A stretch of 62,766 bases of DNA from Sphingomonas sp. (lineage in GTDB: Bacteria; Pseudomonadota; Alphaproteobacteria; Sphingomonadales; Sphingomonadaceae). This document shows positions 26,147 through 34,579 of this stretch, piece by piece (position 1 is the stretch's first letter; the number at the start of each line of letters is the position of its first letter). Under the pieces are notes generated by a model. That model worked only from the letters and a program-made list of their open reading frames with translations. It did no database searches and was not told the DNA's origin. The stretch is taken from positions 1-62,766 of the forward strand of contig NZ_JANXNX010000033.1 of assembly GCF_025353885.1 (NCBI RefSeq), in the 5' to 3' direction. A program made the position numbers and the translations under genes.

Positions 26147-27418
26147 ATGGCGCTTTCGGCAATTTTAGTAAATCCTGCCAAGTCCTTTCCGATCGAGACA
26201 GTCCGGGCTGCATTTCCTTCATTGCAGGCATGCGACGGCGGACTTGCGCGCATTTATCTGGATGGGCCCGGCGGCACCCAGGTCTGCGCGCCCGCAATCG
26301 CTGCCATCACGCGGCATTTCGAGGCTGGTACTGCCAACAGCGGCGGATCGTTCGCGACGTCCCAAAATTCCGACGCAACGACAGCCGCCGCCCGCGCAGC
26401 GATGGCGGACCTGCTGGGCGGCGGGCCTGACGAGATAGCATTCGGGCCCAATATGACGTCACTGACAATTGCCGTTGCGCGAGCATTGGCGCGCGACTGG
26501 CAGCCAGGCGACGAACTGGTGGTAACGCGCCTGGATCACGACGCGAACGTAGCGCCTTGGCTCGCGGTAGCCGCCGACCGCAACATGACGGTTCGCTGGC
26601 TCGATTTCGATCCTCGAGACGGGCAACTCGATATTGGGTCGCTGCCGAGCCTCATTAATGCACAGACCCGACTCGTCGCGGTGGGCCATGCGAGCAATGC
26701 CATCGGGACGCTCCACGACATTGGCAAAATCGTCAAGATCGTCCGTCAGTTCAGCAACGCACTCGTGTTCGTCGATGCCGTGCAATCGGTGCCTCACGTC
26801 ACGGTCGATGTAATGGCGATGGGCTGCGACTTGCTCGTCTGCTCACCCTACAAGTTCTTTGGACCGCACCAGGGGGTTTTATGGGGGCACCGCGAACTTC
26901 TCGAGCGCATACGACCGTATAAGTTGCGACCGTCCCCCGACTATCCCGCAGCGCGACGCTTCGAAACGGGTACGCCATCGTTCGAGGGGCAGGCCGGCAC
27001 GGCGGGCGCGATAGAGTATCTGGAGACACTAGGCGGCGGCATTTGTCCTGTTGCAAACGACCGACGCGGTCGCCTCGCCGAAACGATGGCAGCGTGCATT
27101 AGCTATGAGGAGCAACTCGGTCACCGGTTGCTTGAAGGGCTGGCAACGCTTCCGGCGATAAAGTTGTGGGGACCACCGACAATGGCGGGACGGGTGCCGA
27201 CGTTTGGGATGACCATTGCAGGCCACGATCCACACGCCGTGGCGACTGCGCTCGCCACGCGCAATATCTACGCATGGGCTGGAAGTTTTTATGCCGCTGA
27301 GGCTGTCGAGCGCCTTGGCTTGACGGATCGGGGCGGGCTGCTGCGGCTGGGGTTGTGTCACTACAACACGATCGGCGAGGTAGATCGCACTGTCGAAGCA
27401 CTGGCCGAGATCATCTGA
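26147..27418 (+). CDS. cysteine-desulfurase-like class V PLP-dependent enzyme
   Basis: 423 residues of the class V aminotransferase fold, closest to the TIGR01976-type 'cysteine desulfurase-like' group. Features: FPIETVRAAFPSLQ and RIYLDGPGGTQV at the N-terminus, ANSGGSFATSQNSD, VFVDAVQSVPHV (the PLP-pyridine Asp) and the Schiff-base Lys in CSPYKFFGPHQG. No Fe-S partner genes are nearby, so a role in cluster assembly is unlikely. Class V enzymes also include epimerases, lyases and aminotransferases for unusual amino acids. ATG 26147 is preferred, with GAGG eight bases upstream, over GTG 26141. Substrate unknown; the context suggests an amino acid from peptide breakdown. Confidence 0.78.
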   Translation: MALSAILVNPAKSFPIETVRAAFPSLQACDGGLARIYLDGPGGTQVCAPAIAAITRHFEAGTANSGGSFATSQNSDATTAAARAAMADLLGGGPDEIAFGPNMTSLTIAVARALARDWQPGDELVVTRLDHDANVAPWLAVAADRNMTVRWLDFDPRDGQLDIGSLPSLINAQTRLVAVGHASNAIGTLHDIGKIVKIVRQFSNALVFVDAVQSVPHVTVDVMAMGCDLLVCSPYKFFGPHQGVLWGHRELLERIRPYKLRPSPDYPAARRFETGTPSFEGQAGTAGAIEYLETLGGGICPVANDRRGRLAETMAACISYEEQLGHRLLEGLATLPAIKLWGPPTMAGRVPTFGMTIAGHDPHAVATALATRNIYAWAGSFYAAEAVERLGLTDRGGLLRLGLCHYNTIGEVDRTVEALAEII

Positions 27419-27503
27419 TCGACGACTCCGGGCTCCCCGCTGCACCACTGGCGGCAACCTCCCTCTGTCGGCAGTGCTGCCTGAGCAAAGCGGCGCGCGC
27501 CCG

Positions 27504-29459
27504 CTAGCGCTCCTCAGTGTAAAGATAGTCGTGCTGCCCGTCGCTGATCATCAGCGTGCGCGCGCCGGGCTTGCCCCCGACCAGCGCATCGACCCCAATT
27601 GCACCGGGACCCGCACTGACGATTGACACGCTGCCATCGGCATTGCGCCGCGTGGCCAGCGACCCGTCAATTGCGCCTGCGGTCATCCAGAGCACCCCGT
27701 CCTTGCGCCGGATCGTCAGTGGCCCGACCTCGGGATTGCGGTAGTTGGCGGCAAGCCCGTTCACCACTTTGGGGTCCCCCGGATATGTCAGGCGCGCACG
27801 GCGAGCCTGCGCGGCCGTGCGCGCCTGTGCCCCGGCTGCGGCGACATCGGCAGCGGCTTCAGGCTTGCCGTCGTAAAGCACCTCGAGCAGGCGGCGCAGG
27901 AAGGGTTGCGTGAGCGCCGCACCATCGTCGGCGTTCGTCAACAGCACGGCGCCAACATTCGCTTCTGGCAAGACATAGAAATTCGACCGGAAGCCCAGCA
28001 GCGTGCCGCCGTGCGTCACCACCGGCACCCCGTAATCGGTTTCGGAAAACAGCCCCATGCCGTAGTATTTATCCTCCCCAACAAGAACGCCAGGTTTACG
28101 CCGCTCCAGCAGGTTGGCCTCGGAGATGACTCGTTTGCCGTCGCGGCCAAGTCCCTTCGACAATTCGAGCTGAACGTAACGTGCCATGTCGTCGGCAGAC
28201 GACCAGGCTCCGCCGGCGGGGCGATAAGGATGGACTGTGGCATTGAAGGCGTTGGACATCGTCACGACCCGGCCATCGACATCACGCCCGTGCGGCGTCG
28301 CGAAATCGCCCGTCATCGCGCGCGGCGTATCGAACCCGCTGTCGCGCATGCCCAGCGGCCCGAAGATCCGCGTTTCCATTGCCTGGTCATAGGCCGCCCC
28401 GAGCTCGAGGCCGGGATAGGCCAGATGCCCGCCGAGATAGCCCGCCGCCGACGCCATGAGATTGTTGTACTGGAACAGCTCGCCGAAACCGCTCGTCGGC
28501 TGGGTCGCCGCCAGCTGTACGAAGGTGTCGCTGGCAGGCGCCGTCGACGCAGAGAGGATAAAGCTCAAGTCCTTACGCGGTAGGCCGGTACAGGCGCACA
28601 CGAGATGCCGCACGAGAGTCGCCCTTGTCGTCGCTTCGTTGCCGAGCCGGAAGGAAGGATAGAGCTCGGTCACCGGCTGGTCCCAGCGCAGCTTGCCCTC
28701 ATCGGCGAGCCGCGACAGCAGCAAGGTCGACATCCCCTTGGTGTTCGACGCGATCATAAACTTGGTGTGTGCCGTTACCGGCTCCGTCGATCCCAAACGC
28801 CTGACGCCGACACCGCCTTCCCACACGACCTTGCCCCCATCGATCAATGCGACGCCGACACCGGGAACTTCAAGATCGCGGATCGATTGCGCCAGAAATG
28901 CCCTGAGCGCTGTAATTCGCGCCGCATCGAGCGGGTGCGCTTTGCGGCCCGCAAATGTCTCGCGCTGATAGCCCTTCGGACGCAGGGTTTGTTGTAGCAG
29001 GGATATTGCCGCGAGCCGTTTCGACGCCGTTCCTTCCGAGCCATCGTCGATCAGGACTGTCCAGGCCGCACCGCGGCGCAACGCCAGCGCCGAGTTAACC
29101 AATTTTGCGGTCGGCGGAGTCTCGTACGACAGCGCCACGCGCTCGTCCCAGCCCGAGGCTGGCGCGTCGGGGCTTGTAAGGCGCAGCACCGGTTTCGCGT
29201 TGGGCTGGTAAAGCGACCAGGCTTTTGCCGCCGCTTCATTGGCGTTCGCGGCACTACCGACGGCGACAATTGCAACCGTGAAATTTCCTTCGGGCGAAGA
29301 GAACAGCGTTGCAGGTCCTCGGGTCGTGACAGCCCAGTCCTTGGGTTGGACGAAAGTCGCGCCTTCGGCTGTCTGGCCGGCGGTGTCGGCGGTCACGACA
29401 GTTTGCGCCAGTCCGGGGAGCGGCAGAGTGGCAAGCAAGAGGGCCAGCAGGCGTTTCAT
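27504..29459 (-). CDS. exported class C beta-lactamase-fold serine hydrolase with extra N-terminal domain
   Basis: 651 residues. Signal peptide RLLALLLATLPLPGLAQ, then an extra region of about 160 residues that I do not recognise, then the penicillin-binding-type serine hydrolase domain. The active-site triad motifs are present: ASNTKGMS (SxxK), FQYNNLMAS (YxN) and VTHGGTLLGF (HxG). A C-terminal beta domain follows (NYRNPEVGPLTIRRKDG). Relatives include D-aminopeptidases, DD-peptidases and esterases. It lies 49 bases after an M19 dipeptidase gene at the end of a nine-gene operon. Antibiotic resistance is unlikely given the context; hydrolysis of D-amino-acid peptides is my inference. Start 29459 is chosen for GGAG spacing and the signal peptide. 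Confidence 0.8.
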   Translation of the reverse strand: MKRLLALLLATLPLPGLAQTVVTADTAGQTAEGATFVQPKDWAVTTRGPATLFSSPEGNFTVAIVAVGSAANANEAAAKAWSLYQPNAKPVLRLTSPDAPASGWDERVALSYETPPTAKLVNSALALRRGAAWTVLIDDGSEGTASKRLAAISLLQQTLRPKGYQRETFAGRKAHPLDAARITALRAFLAQSIRDLEVPGVGVALIDGGKVVWEGGVGVRRLGSTEPVTAHTKFMIASNTKGMSTLLLSRLADEGKLRWDQPVTELYPSFRLGNEATTRATLVRHLVCACTGLPRKDLSFILSASTAPASDTFVQLAATQPTSGFGELFQYNNLMASAAGYLGGHLAYPGLELGAAYDQAMETRIFGPLGMRDSGFDTPRAMTGDFATPHGRDVDGRVVTMSNAFNATVHPYRPAGGAWSSADDMARYVQLELSKGLGRDGKRVISEANLLERRKPGVLVGEDKYYGMGLFSETDYGVPVVTHGGTLLGFRSNFYVLPEANVGAVLLTNADDGAALTQPFLRRLLEVLYDGKPEAAADVAAAGAQARTAAQARRARLTYPGDPKVVNGLAANYRNPEVGPLTIRRKDGVLWMTAGAIDGSLATRRNADGSVSIVSAGPGAIGVDALVGGKPGARTLMISDGQHDYLYTEER

Positions 29460-29508
29460 ATTTGCTCCAAGCGTTTGGCGGGTACGAAGACCCTTGGTTT
29501 TCGACGTG

Positions 29509-30798
29509 CTAATTGCCCGACGAAACTGTCGATGGCTGCGACGTCGGCACAACCGCGTTTTCCGCGTTTGCACCTGTCATGCTCGCGGCGACGCGTTCGG
29601 CGGCTTCCATTGCCCGCAGGATGTTTCCACCGGCAAGCTTTGCAATATCAGCATCGCTCCATCCCCGACGCATCAGCTCGGCGAGCAACGCGGGATAGCT
29701 ACCGACATCGGGTAATCCTTCAGGCAATTTAATATCACCAAGCCCGTCGAAATCGCCGCCGATTCCGACATGATCGTGCCCGGCAATCTGCGCGATATGC
29801 TCAATATGATCGGCAGCCTGCGCCAGCGTTGCACGCGGCTCTGGATGCACCCGTTGCCATTCCACGATCGCCGCTGCCGCCCGTTCAGGCTGACCGATGA
29901 ACAGCCCGCCATAGGGCGGCGTGCCGACGCGTGCGCGTTCAGCATTAAGGTCGGCCGACCAGCGACGATAGGCGTCGGAAATATAGGGCGGCGCGAAATT
30001 GCCCATGACGACCCCGCCCTTCGCCGCGACCAACCGAAGGACATCGTCGGTAACGTTGCGGGGATGATCGACAAGGGCACGCGCACTGGAATGCGAGAAA
30101 ATTACCGGCGCCTTGCTGATGCGCAAAGCGTCGCGCATCGTGTCCTCATCGACGTGGCTGAGGTCAACGAGCATCCCAAGTCGGTTCAATTCGCGCACGA
30201 CCGCCTCGCCAAACGGGGTCAATCCGCCATGCTGGGGCACGTCGGTGGCCGAATCCGCCCACTCGATCGTGCGCGTGTGAGTCAGCGTCAGATATCCCGC
30301 GCCAAGATCATGGTAGGTGCGCAAGACCGACAGGCTTTTGTCGATCTGGCCCCCCCCTTCAACGCCGATCAGCGACGCAATACGGCCGCTGGCGTGGATG
30401 CGGCGGACATCGGCGGCGGTTCGTGCGAGTGCGAACGTGTCCGGGTATCGCACGACCCACTGGTGAACAAGGTCGATCTGTTCAAGCGTCTCTTTGACCT
30501 GTTCGGGCCCGGGCAGAGTGGCCGGAATGAACACCGACCAGAACTGGCCGCCAACCTTGCCACGCCTGAGCCGGGCAATATCGGTGTTATACTTGGCAGG
30601 ATCCAACTGGTGCAGGTCCAGCGTCCAGCGGGCGTCGCCAGCGACGTTGCGTTGCGTCTCGGCCCAGTCGTTATGGCCATCGATCAGCGGCGTCGCCTTC
30701 AGCACACGCGCGACGCGCGCGTCATAATCCTGCGCCAACGCGGGAGCAGCGGCGATCGTCCACAGCGCCGCCACGGCAATCAAGGCATGACGGGTCAT
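29509..30798 (-). CDS. exported M19 dipeptidase
   Basis: 429 residues with a Sec signal (ALIAVAALWTIAAAPALAQ). The complete binuclear zinc site of membrane dipeptidases is seen: LIDGHNDW (H42, D44), bridging Glu in IGVEGGGQ, LVDLSHVDED and VIFSHSSAR, plus GIGGDFDG near the C-terminal side. Such enzymes hydrolyse dipeptides and are notable for accepting D-residues at the C-terminal position. The first codon overlaps the preceding serine hydrolase gene by four bases. It contrasts with the paralogue at 24920, which lacks the HxD motif. Periplasmic; fits the release of free L- and D-amino acids before uptake. Confidence 0.93.
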   Translation of the reverse strand: MTRHALIAVAALWTIAAAPALAQDYDARVARVLKATPLIDGHNDWAETQRNVAGDARWTLDLHQLDPAKYNTDIARLRRGKVGGQFWSVFIPATLPGPEQVKETLEQIDLVHQWVVRYPDTFALARTAADVRRIHASGRIASLIGVEGGGQIDKSLSVLRTYHDLGAGYLTLTHTRTIEWADSATDVPQHGGLTPFGEAVVRELNRLGMLVDLSHVDEDTMRDALRISKAPVIFSHSSARALVDHPRNVTDDVLRLVAAKGGVVMGNFAPPYISDAYRRWSADLNAERARVGTPPYGGLFIGQPERAAAAIVEWQRVHPEPRATLAQAADHIEHIAQIAGHDHVGIGGDFDGLGDIKLPEGLPDVGSYPALLAELMRRGWSDADIAKLAGGNILRAMEAAERVAASMTGANAENAVVPTSQPSTVSSGN

Positions 30799-32393
30799 TT
30801 CGCGGCTTTCAGAACGGGCGTGAATTGTAGGTCCTGATAATCAAAGCTGAAGTCCGCGTTGGGCGAGACTGGTTTCATCGTAATCCGGTCGACATTGCCC
30901 TGAGCGTCGAGGCTGAAGGTCATATATCCTGGCTCGATCGTCTTGTCGTCAAACCGGGTAATGAACGTGTCGTATTGGAAATGCTCGAGACGGCCCGTCA
31001 TGCGCGGCGTCGATTTGAAATCGACCGTCAGCGCCCCGTTCGCGCCAGCACCCGCGGTGCCGATTACGATTTTGCCATACCATGGGTCGCTGTAAGTGCC
31101 CGCATAGCGCGCGACTGGCAGCGAAGGACCAACCTGCGCGCGGCTTGCAGTGGTCGCGCTTACTTGCTGCATCGCCGCTGCCAGGCGTGTTGCCTTGTAT
31201 GCCGAAAGTTTTGCCGGCCAGTCGTTGGCCGGGGCACCGAGATAATGATCGAGCAGCTCGTTCTGCAAACCCAGCAAAATTTCGCCGTCCTCGCTGTTAA
31301 TCAGCATTGCAAAGCCCACGTTTTTGCTGGGGATCATCACCACCGCCGCCTGAAAGCCAAGCACCGCGCCGCCATGGCTGACGATCTTTGCACCACGATA
31401 ATCGCGGACGTCCCACCCAAGTGCATATGTTTCAAAATTCGGCGTGAGCGCCGATAGTTCGCCGCCGCGGTCGCTGATTGGTTGGATTACCGTCGGCTTC
31501 CACATTTCGATGGATTGGGCCTCGCTGAACAACCGTCCACCCCCAGGAAGTGCACCCTTTGCGAGCTGGACCTGGAGCCAGCGCCCCATGTCGTTTGCGC
31601 TCACAGCCATTCCGCCCGCAGGCGCGGCGTTGCGACCAAGCTCATCGCGTTCATCAAGCGGCGCAAGCGGCCCGACACCGCGAACAGCCTGGGTCGTGCG
31701 GGCATGGGGGATAGCGCGGTCGGGCTCGGCAAAACGTGCCGGGCCGTCCGTCGTTGAATGCGTCATGCCGACCGGGACGAGCACGTGATCGTGCACGTAA
31801 TCCTCCCAGCGTTGGCCGGTAACCGCTTCGATCAACTGTCCCGCAACCATGTAGAGGATATTGTCATAGGCGTAACCGCTGCGAAAGCTTGTCGCGGGTT
31901 TGATGTAACGCAGCCGCCGCACCGATTCCGCACGGGACAGGTTCGTCCGCGGCACGAACAGCAGGTCGCCTGCGCCCAACCCCAGTCCGCTGCGATGGAC
32001 GAGCAGGTCACGGATCGTCATCTCGCGCGTGACGTAAGGATCATACATTTGAAAGCCCGGCAGGCGATCGGTAACCTTATCATCCCAGCCGATTTTGCCT
32101 GCATCGACCAGCGTTGCAAGTGCTGCTGTCGTGAATGCCTTACCCGTCGATCCGTTAGGAAAAATGGTATCGGCGTCGACACGCTCGGCCCGACCAAGCT
32201 TGCGCACACCGAACCCCTTGGCGAACACCGTCTGCCCGTTCTCGACGATTACGACCGACATGCCGGGCGTTCCGACCCGGGCGCGAATGCTTTCGATCCG
32301 CGCTTCAAACCCCACGGGTGGTGCGGCCAACGCCGGATGGCCGATAACGGCAGGGAAAAAGGCAAAGGCATTGAGCAGGATCAACTTGTTCAT
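30795..32393 (-). CDS. exported class C beta-lactamase-fold serine hydrolase (DUF3471 C-terminus)
   Basis: 532 residues. Signal peptide LILLNAFAFFPAVIGHPALA; catalytic motifs PNGSTGKAFTT (SxxK), YAYDNILYMVAG (YxN) and SHGGAVLGF (HxG); the C-terminal lipocalin-like DUF3471 domain reads YAGTYSDPWYGKIVIG. Closely related in layout to the protein at 42168 across the regulator gene (shared WP...DHYLGA...PVSPNADFSFD-type ending, quoted as DHYLGA and PVSPNADFSFD). It overlaps both neighbours by four bases, so it sits in the core of the operon. Likely a D-aminopeptidase or esterase acting on imported peptides; specificity cannot be read from the sequence. Confidence 0.85.
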   Translation of the reverse strand: MNKLILLNAFAFFPAVIGHPALAAPPVGFEARIESIRARVGTPGMSVVIVENGQTVFAKGFGVRKLGRAERVDADTIFPNGSTGKAFTTAALATLVDAGKIGWDDKVTDRLPGFQMYDPYVTREMTIRDLLVHRSGLGLGAGDLLFVPRTNLSRAESVRRLRYIKPATSFRSGYAYDNILYMVAGQLIEAVTGQRWEDYVHDHVLVPVGMTHSTTDGPARFAEPDRAIPHARTTQAVRGVGPLAPLDERDELGRNAAPAGGMAVSANDMGRWLQVQLAKGALPGGGRLFSEAQSIEMWKPTVIQPISDRGGELSALTPNFETYALGWDVRDYRGAKIVSHGGAVLGFQAAVVMIPSKNVGFAMLINSEDGEILLGLQNELLDHYLGAPANDWPAKLSAYKATRLAAAMQQVSATTASRAQVGPSLPVARYAGTYSDPWYGKIVIGTAGAGANGALTVDFKSTPRMTGRLEHFQYDTFITRFDDKTIEPGYMTFSLDAQGNVDRITMKPVSPNADFSFDYQDLQFTPVLKAAK

Positions 32394-33523
32394 GCGATCT
32401 CCCTTGGACGCAAATCATGTTTGGCAAGCAGCCAGATGCCATAGGTCATCAACGGTACGACGTAGACGGCGAGGATCAGGTAAGCGAGCGCGCGATAGCC
32501 ATCCGCGATCAGCGCGACGAGCCCCACACGGTCGGCAATCAGCATGCATATGATCAGCAAAACGAGCGCGACCGCGCCGCGCGCCTGGCGGCTCGTCGTG
32601 GTGCCGTGCCGCCGCGCCCAAACGGCGGCGATACGCTCGTTGATCGCGTGGACGGCGCCGGTGCCGCTTTCCAGCAACGCGCAGAAAATCATCAATTGGA
32701 AAAGGATGTGAAAGGCAGGCTGGCCCAGCTTGTTGAGCAAAAAGTCTGAGGGAAGCGTTTGCCCCGCGACTTCCGGCATGAACGCCACCATCGAAATAAA
32801 GAACAGAAGCGCCGGTAGCATCGCGAGCGGTCCTGCCAGCATCCCGGCCATCACGGCATCACGATTGCTGGTCAGGTGTCGTGTCACGGGCAGGATGATC
32901 ACGGCGCCGACGATGTTGTAGGCCGCATACGTTACGCCACCTGCAACCCAACTGCCATTTCCGGGATGAAAGACCGCAAACGCGCTGGAAATGCGATCGC
33001 CGAAATGGGTAAGCGCCAGCACAAAGAACAGTGCGTAAACGATGTAGAGCAGGATTGAGACAGCCGCGAAGAGCCGTTCTACCGACGTGTTGCCAAACGC
33101 TGCAAATCCAGCAATGCCCACCATCAGCGCGAGCGTGCCCCAAATCGGCGCAATGCCGATTGTCGCCTGCGCGATTGCTCCTGCCGCCGCACCAAAAACC
33201 GCCAGGATCAGAACAACGAAAAGTGCATATGCGATCTCGAAAGCGATCCAGCCACGGCCGAGCAGCGCCTGGAAGAAAGTCCGATATTCACGCGCACCCG
33301 TCGCGCGCGCGAACAAAAACGTGGCTATGCACACGCCGCTCCAGATGGCGGTTGCAAGAAGCATCGCGGCCAGTCCGCCCCAATTCCCCGCCGGTAAAAA
33401 GAACTCAGCAATTTCGCGCCCCGTGGCGTAACCGCCACCGATGACCACTGCCTTGAAGGCGAAGCCGGGCAGGACAATGCGCTTGAACCAGCTTGACGGC
33501 GTGCCATCAAGCGAAAGCTTCAT
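32390..33523 (-). CDS. YkvI-family membrane transporter
   Basis: 377 residues with about ten hydrophobic segments (for example LAAMLLATAIWSGVCIATF and FEIAYALFVVLILAVFGA). VIGGGYATGREIAEFF near the N-terminus is the characteristic YkvI-family motif and resembles the unwound first helix of APC-superfamily amino acid transporters. No characterised substrate is known to me. It overlaps the DgcN-like gene and the following serine hydrolase gene by four bases each. In this setting a plausible role is cytoplasmic uptake or export of a single amino acid, perhaps D-Glu or D-Ala. Confidence 0.75.
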   Translation of the reverse strand: MKLSLDGTPSSWFKRIVLPGFAFKAVVIGGGYATGREIAEFFLPAGNWGGLAAMLLATAIWSGVCIATFLFARATGAREYRTFFQALLGRGWIAFEIAYALFVVLILAVFGAAAGAIAQATIGIAPIWGTLALMVGIAGFAAFGNTSVERLFAAVSILLYIVYALFFVLALTHFGDRISSAFAVFHPGNGSWVAGGVTYAAYNIVGAVIILPVTRHLTSNRDAVMAGMLAGPLAMLPALLFFISMVAFMPEVAGQTLPSDFLLNKLGQPAFHILFQLMIFCALLESGTGAVHAINERIAAVWARRHGTTTSRQARGAVALVLLIICMLIADRVGLVALIADGYRALAYLILAVYVVPLMTYGIWLLAKHDLRPREIA

Positions 33524-34575
33524 TGCTGACAGGCGTCCAAAAGTTGTTCTAACCTACTGCCACCGCGGATAGGGTCGGCAACGGGAAGGCTTAACGATTG
33601 AGAGATTCGTTCGATCTCGTTAGCGGCGGCCACAGGGTCCATCGCGGAAGTATTCAGGCAAATTCCAGCACATGCAATGTCGGGGTTGGTCAGCCGCCCA
33701 AGCGCGATCGTCTGCGCTATGACGCTTTCGATCGACGGCAATGCAAAACCGGTCATACCGAGCATAACAGTACGACCGGGCTGATGACAGACCACAAAAC
33801 GGTCGGGCTGGCTCCCGTGCAGGAGTCCAAGCGAAACCGCCGCGTAGGACGGGTGGAAGATGGAGCCCTGACCTTCAATAACGTCGATATGCTCGGGCAG
33901 AGCCGACGGGCTCAACATTTCGGCCGCGCCTGCGACAAAATCGACCACGACAGCGTCGATCGGCATGCCACTGCCCGCAATCAGGATTCCTGTCTGGCCT
34001 GTCGCCCGAAACGCAGCGTCAAGGCCACGGTCCTGCAATCCACGCGCGATCGCAAGAGCAGCGTATTTCTTGCCAAGTGCGCAATCGGTACCAACCGTCA
34101 GAACGCGCCATCCCGATCGCCGCACGCCGGTTCCTACCGTGATGCCTGGCGGCGGCACACGGACGTCGATCAGTTGGCGACCTAACCGATGGGCAGCAGC
34201 CACCAGCTCCGGGATGCTTGTTAAGCGCACGTGCATGCCGGAAATCAGGTCGAGACCAGCCTCAAGCGCGCTCAACAGCGTAGCCATCCAGTTAACAGGT
34301 ATCATCCCGCCACGCGTCGCAACCCCGATGGCCAACGCCCGGGCACCTAGTCCGTAAGCTTGGACAACTGACAGAGTAGGCAATCCGGTGGTCACCTTGG
34401 CACCTGGCAGCGTCAATTCACCGACACAGCGTTCTCCAGCCCAATCACGCAGACCAAAAGCGGTCTTTGCGTAACCACTCTCGACCTCGTCACCAAGGAA
34501 CAGCAGCAAGGGCGGCGGCCCGCTGGCCGGCACTGGACCGGCCGAGACGGGTGAAAAGGCGGAGACAAGCGACAT
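33520..34575 (-). CDS. dgcN: DUF1611 protein, DgcN-like (D-glutamate N-acetyltransferase family)
   Basis: 351 residues from ATG 34575. The C-terminal P-loop NTPase-like core is visible as TVGTDCALGKKYAALA (Walker A) and VIEGQGSIFHPSYAAVSLGLLHG, the hallmark of DUF1611. The N-terminal part (GLRDWAGERCVGEL, ITVGTGVRRSGW) also fits. In marine Proteobacteria, DgcN acetylates D-glutamate and its partner DgcA racemises the product; a DgcA-type epimerase is encoded three genes upstream, so this assignment is favoured. Four bases separate it from the TonB receptor stop. A 45-residue upstream extension overlaps that receptor and was rejected. Cytoplasmic. Confidence 0.78.
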   Translation of the reverse strand: MSLVSAFSPVSAGPVPASGPPPLLLFLGDEVESGYAKTAFGLRDWAGERCVGELTLPGAKVTTGLPTLSVVQAYGLGARALAIGVATRGGMIPVNWMATLLSALEAGLDLISGMHVRLTSIPELVAAAHRLGRQLIDVRVPPPGITVGTGVRRSGWRVLTVGTDCALGKKYAALAIARGLQDRGLDAAFRATGQTGILIAGSGMPIDAVVVDFVAGAAEMLSPSALPEHIDVIEGQGSIFHPSYAAVSLGLLHGSQPDRFVVCHQPGRTVMLGMTGFALPSIESVIAQTIALGRLTNPDIACAGICLNTSAMDPVAAANEIERISQSLSLPVADPIRGGSRLEQLLDACQQ

Positions 34576-34579
34576 CAGG

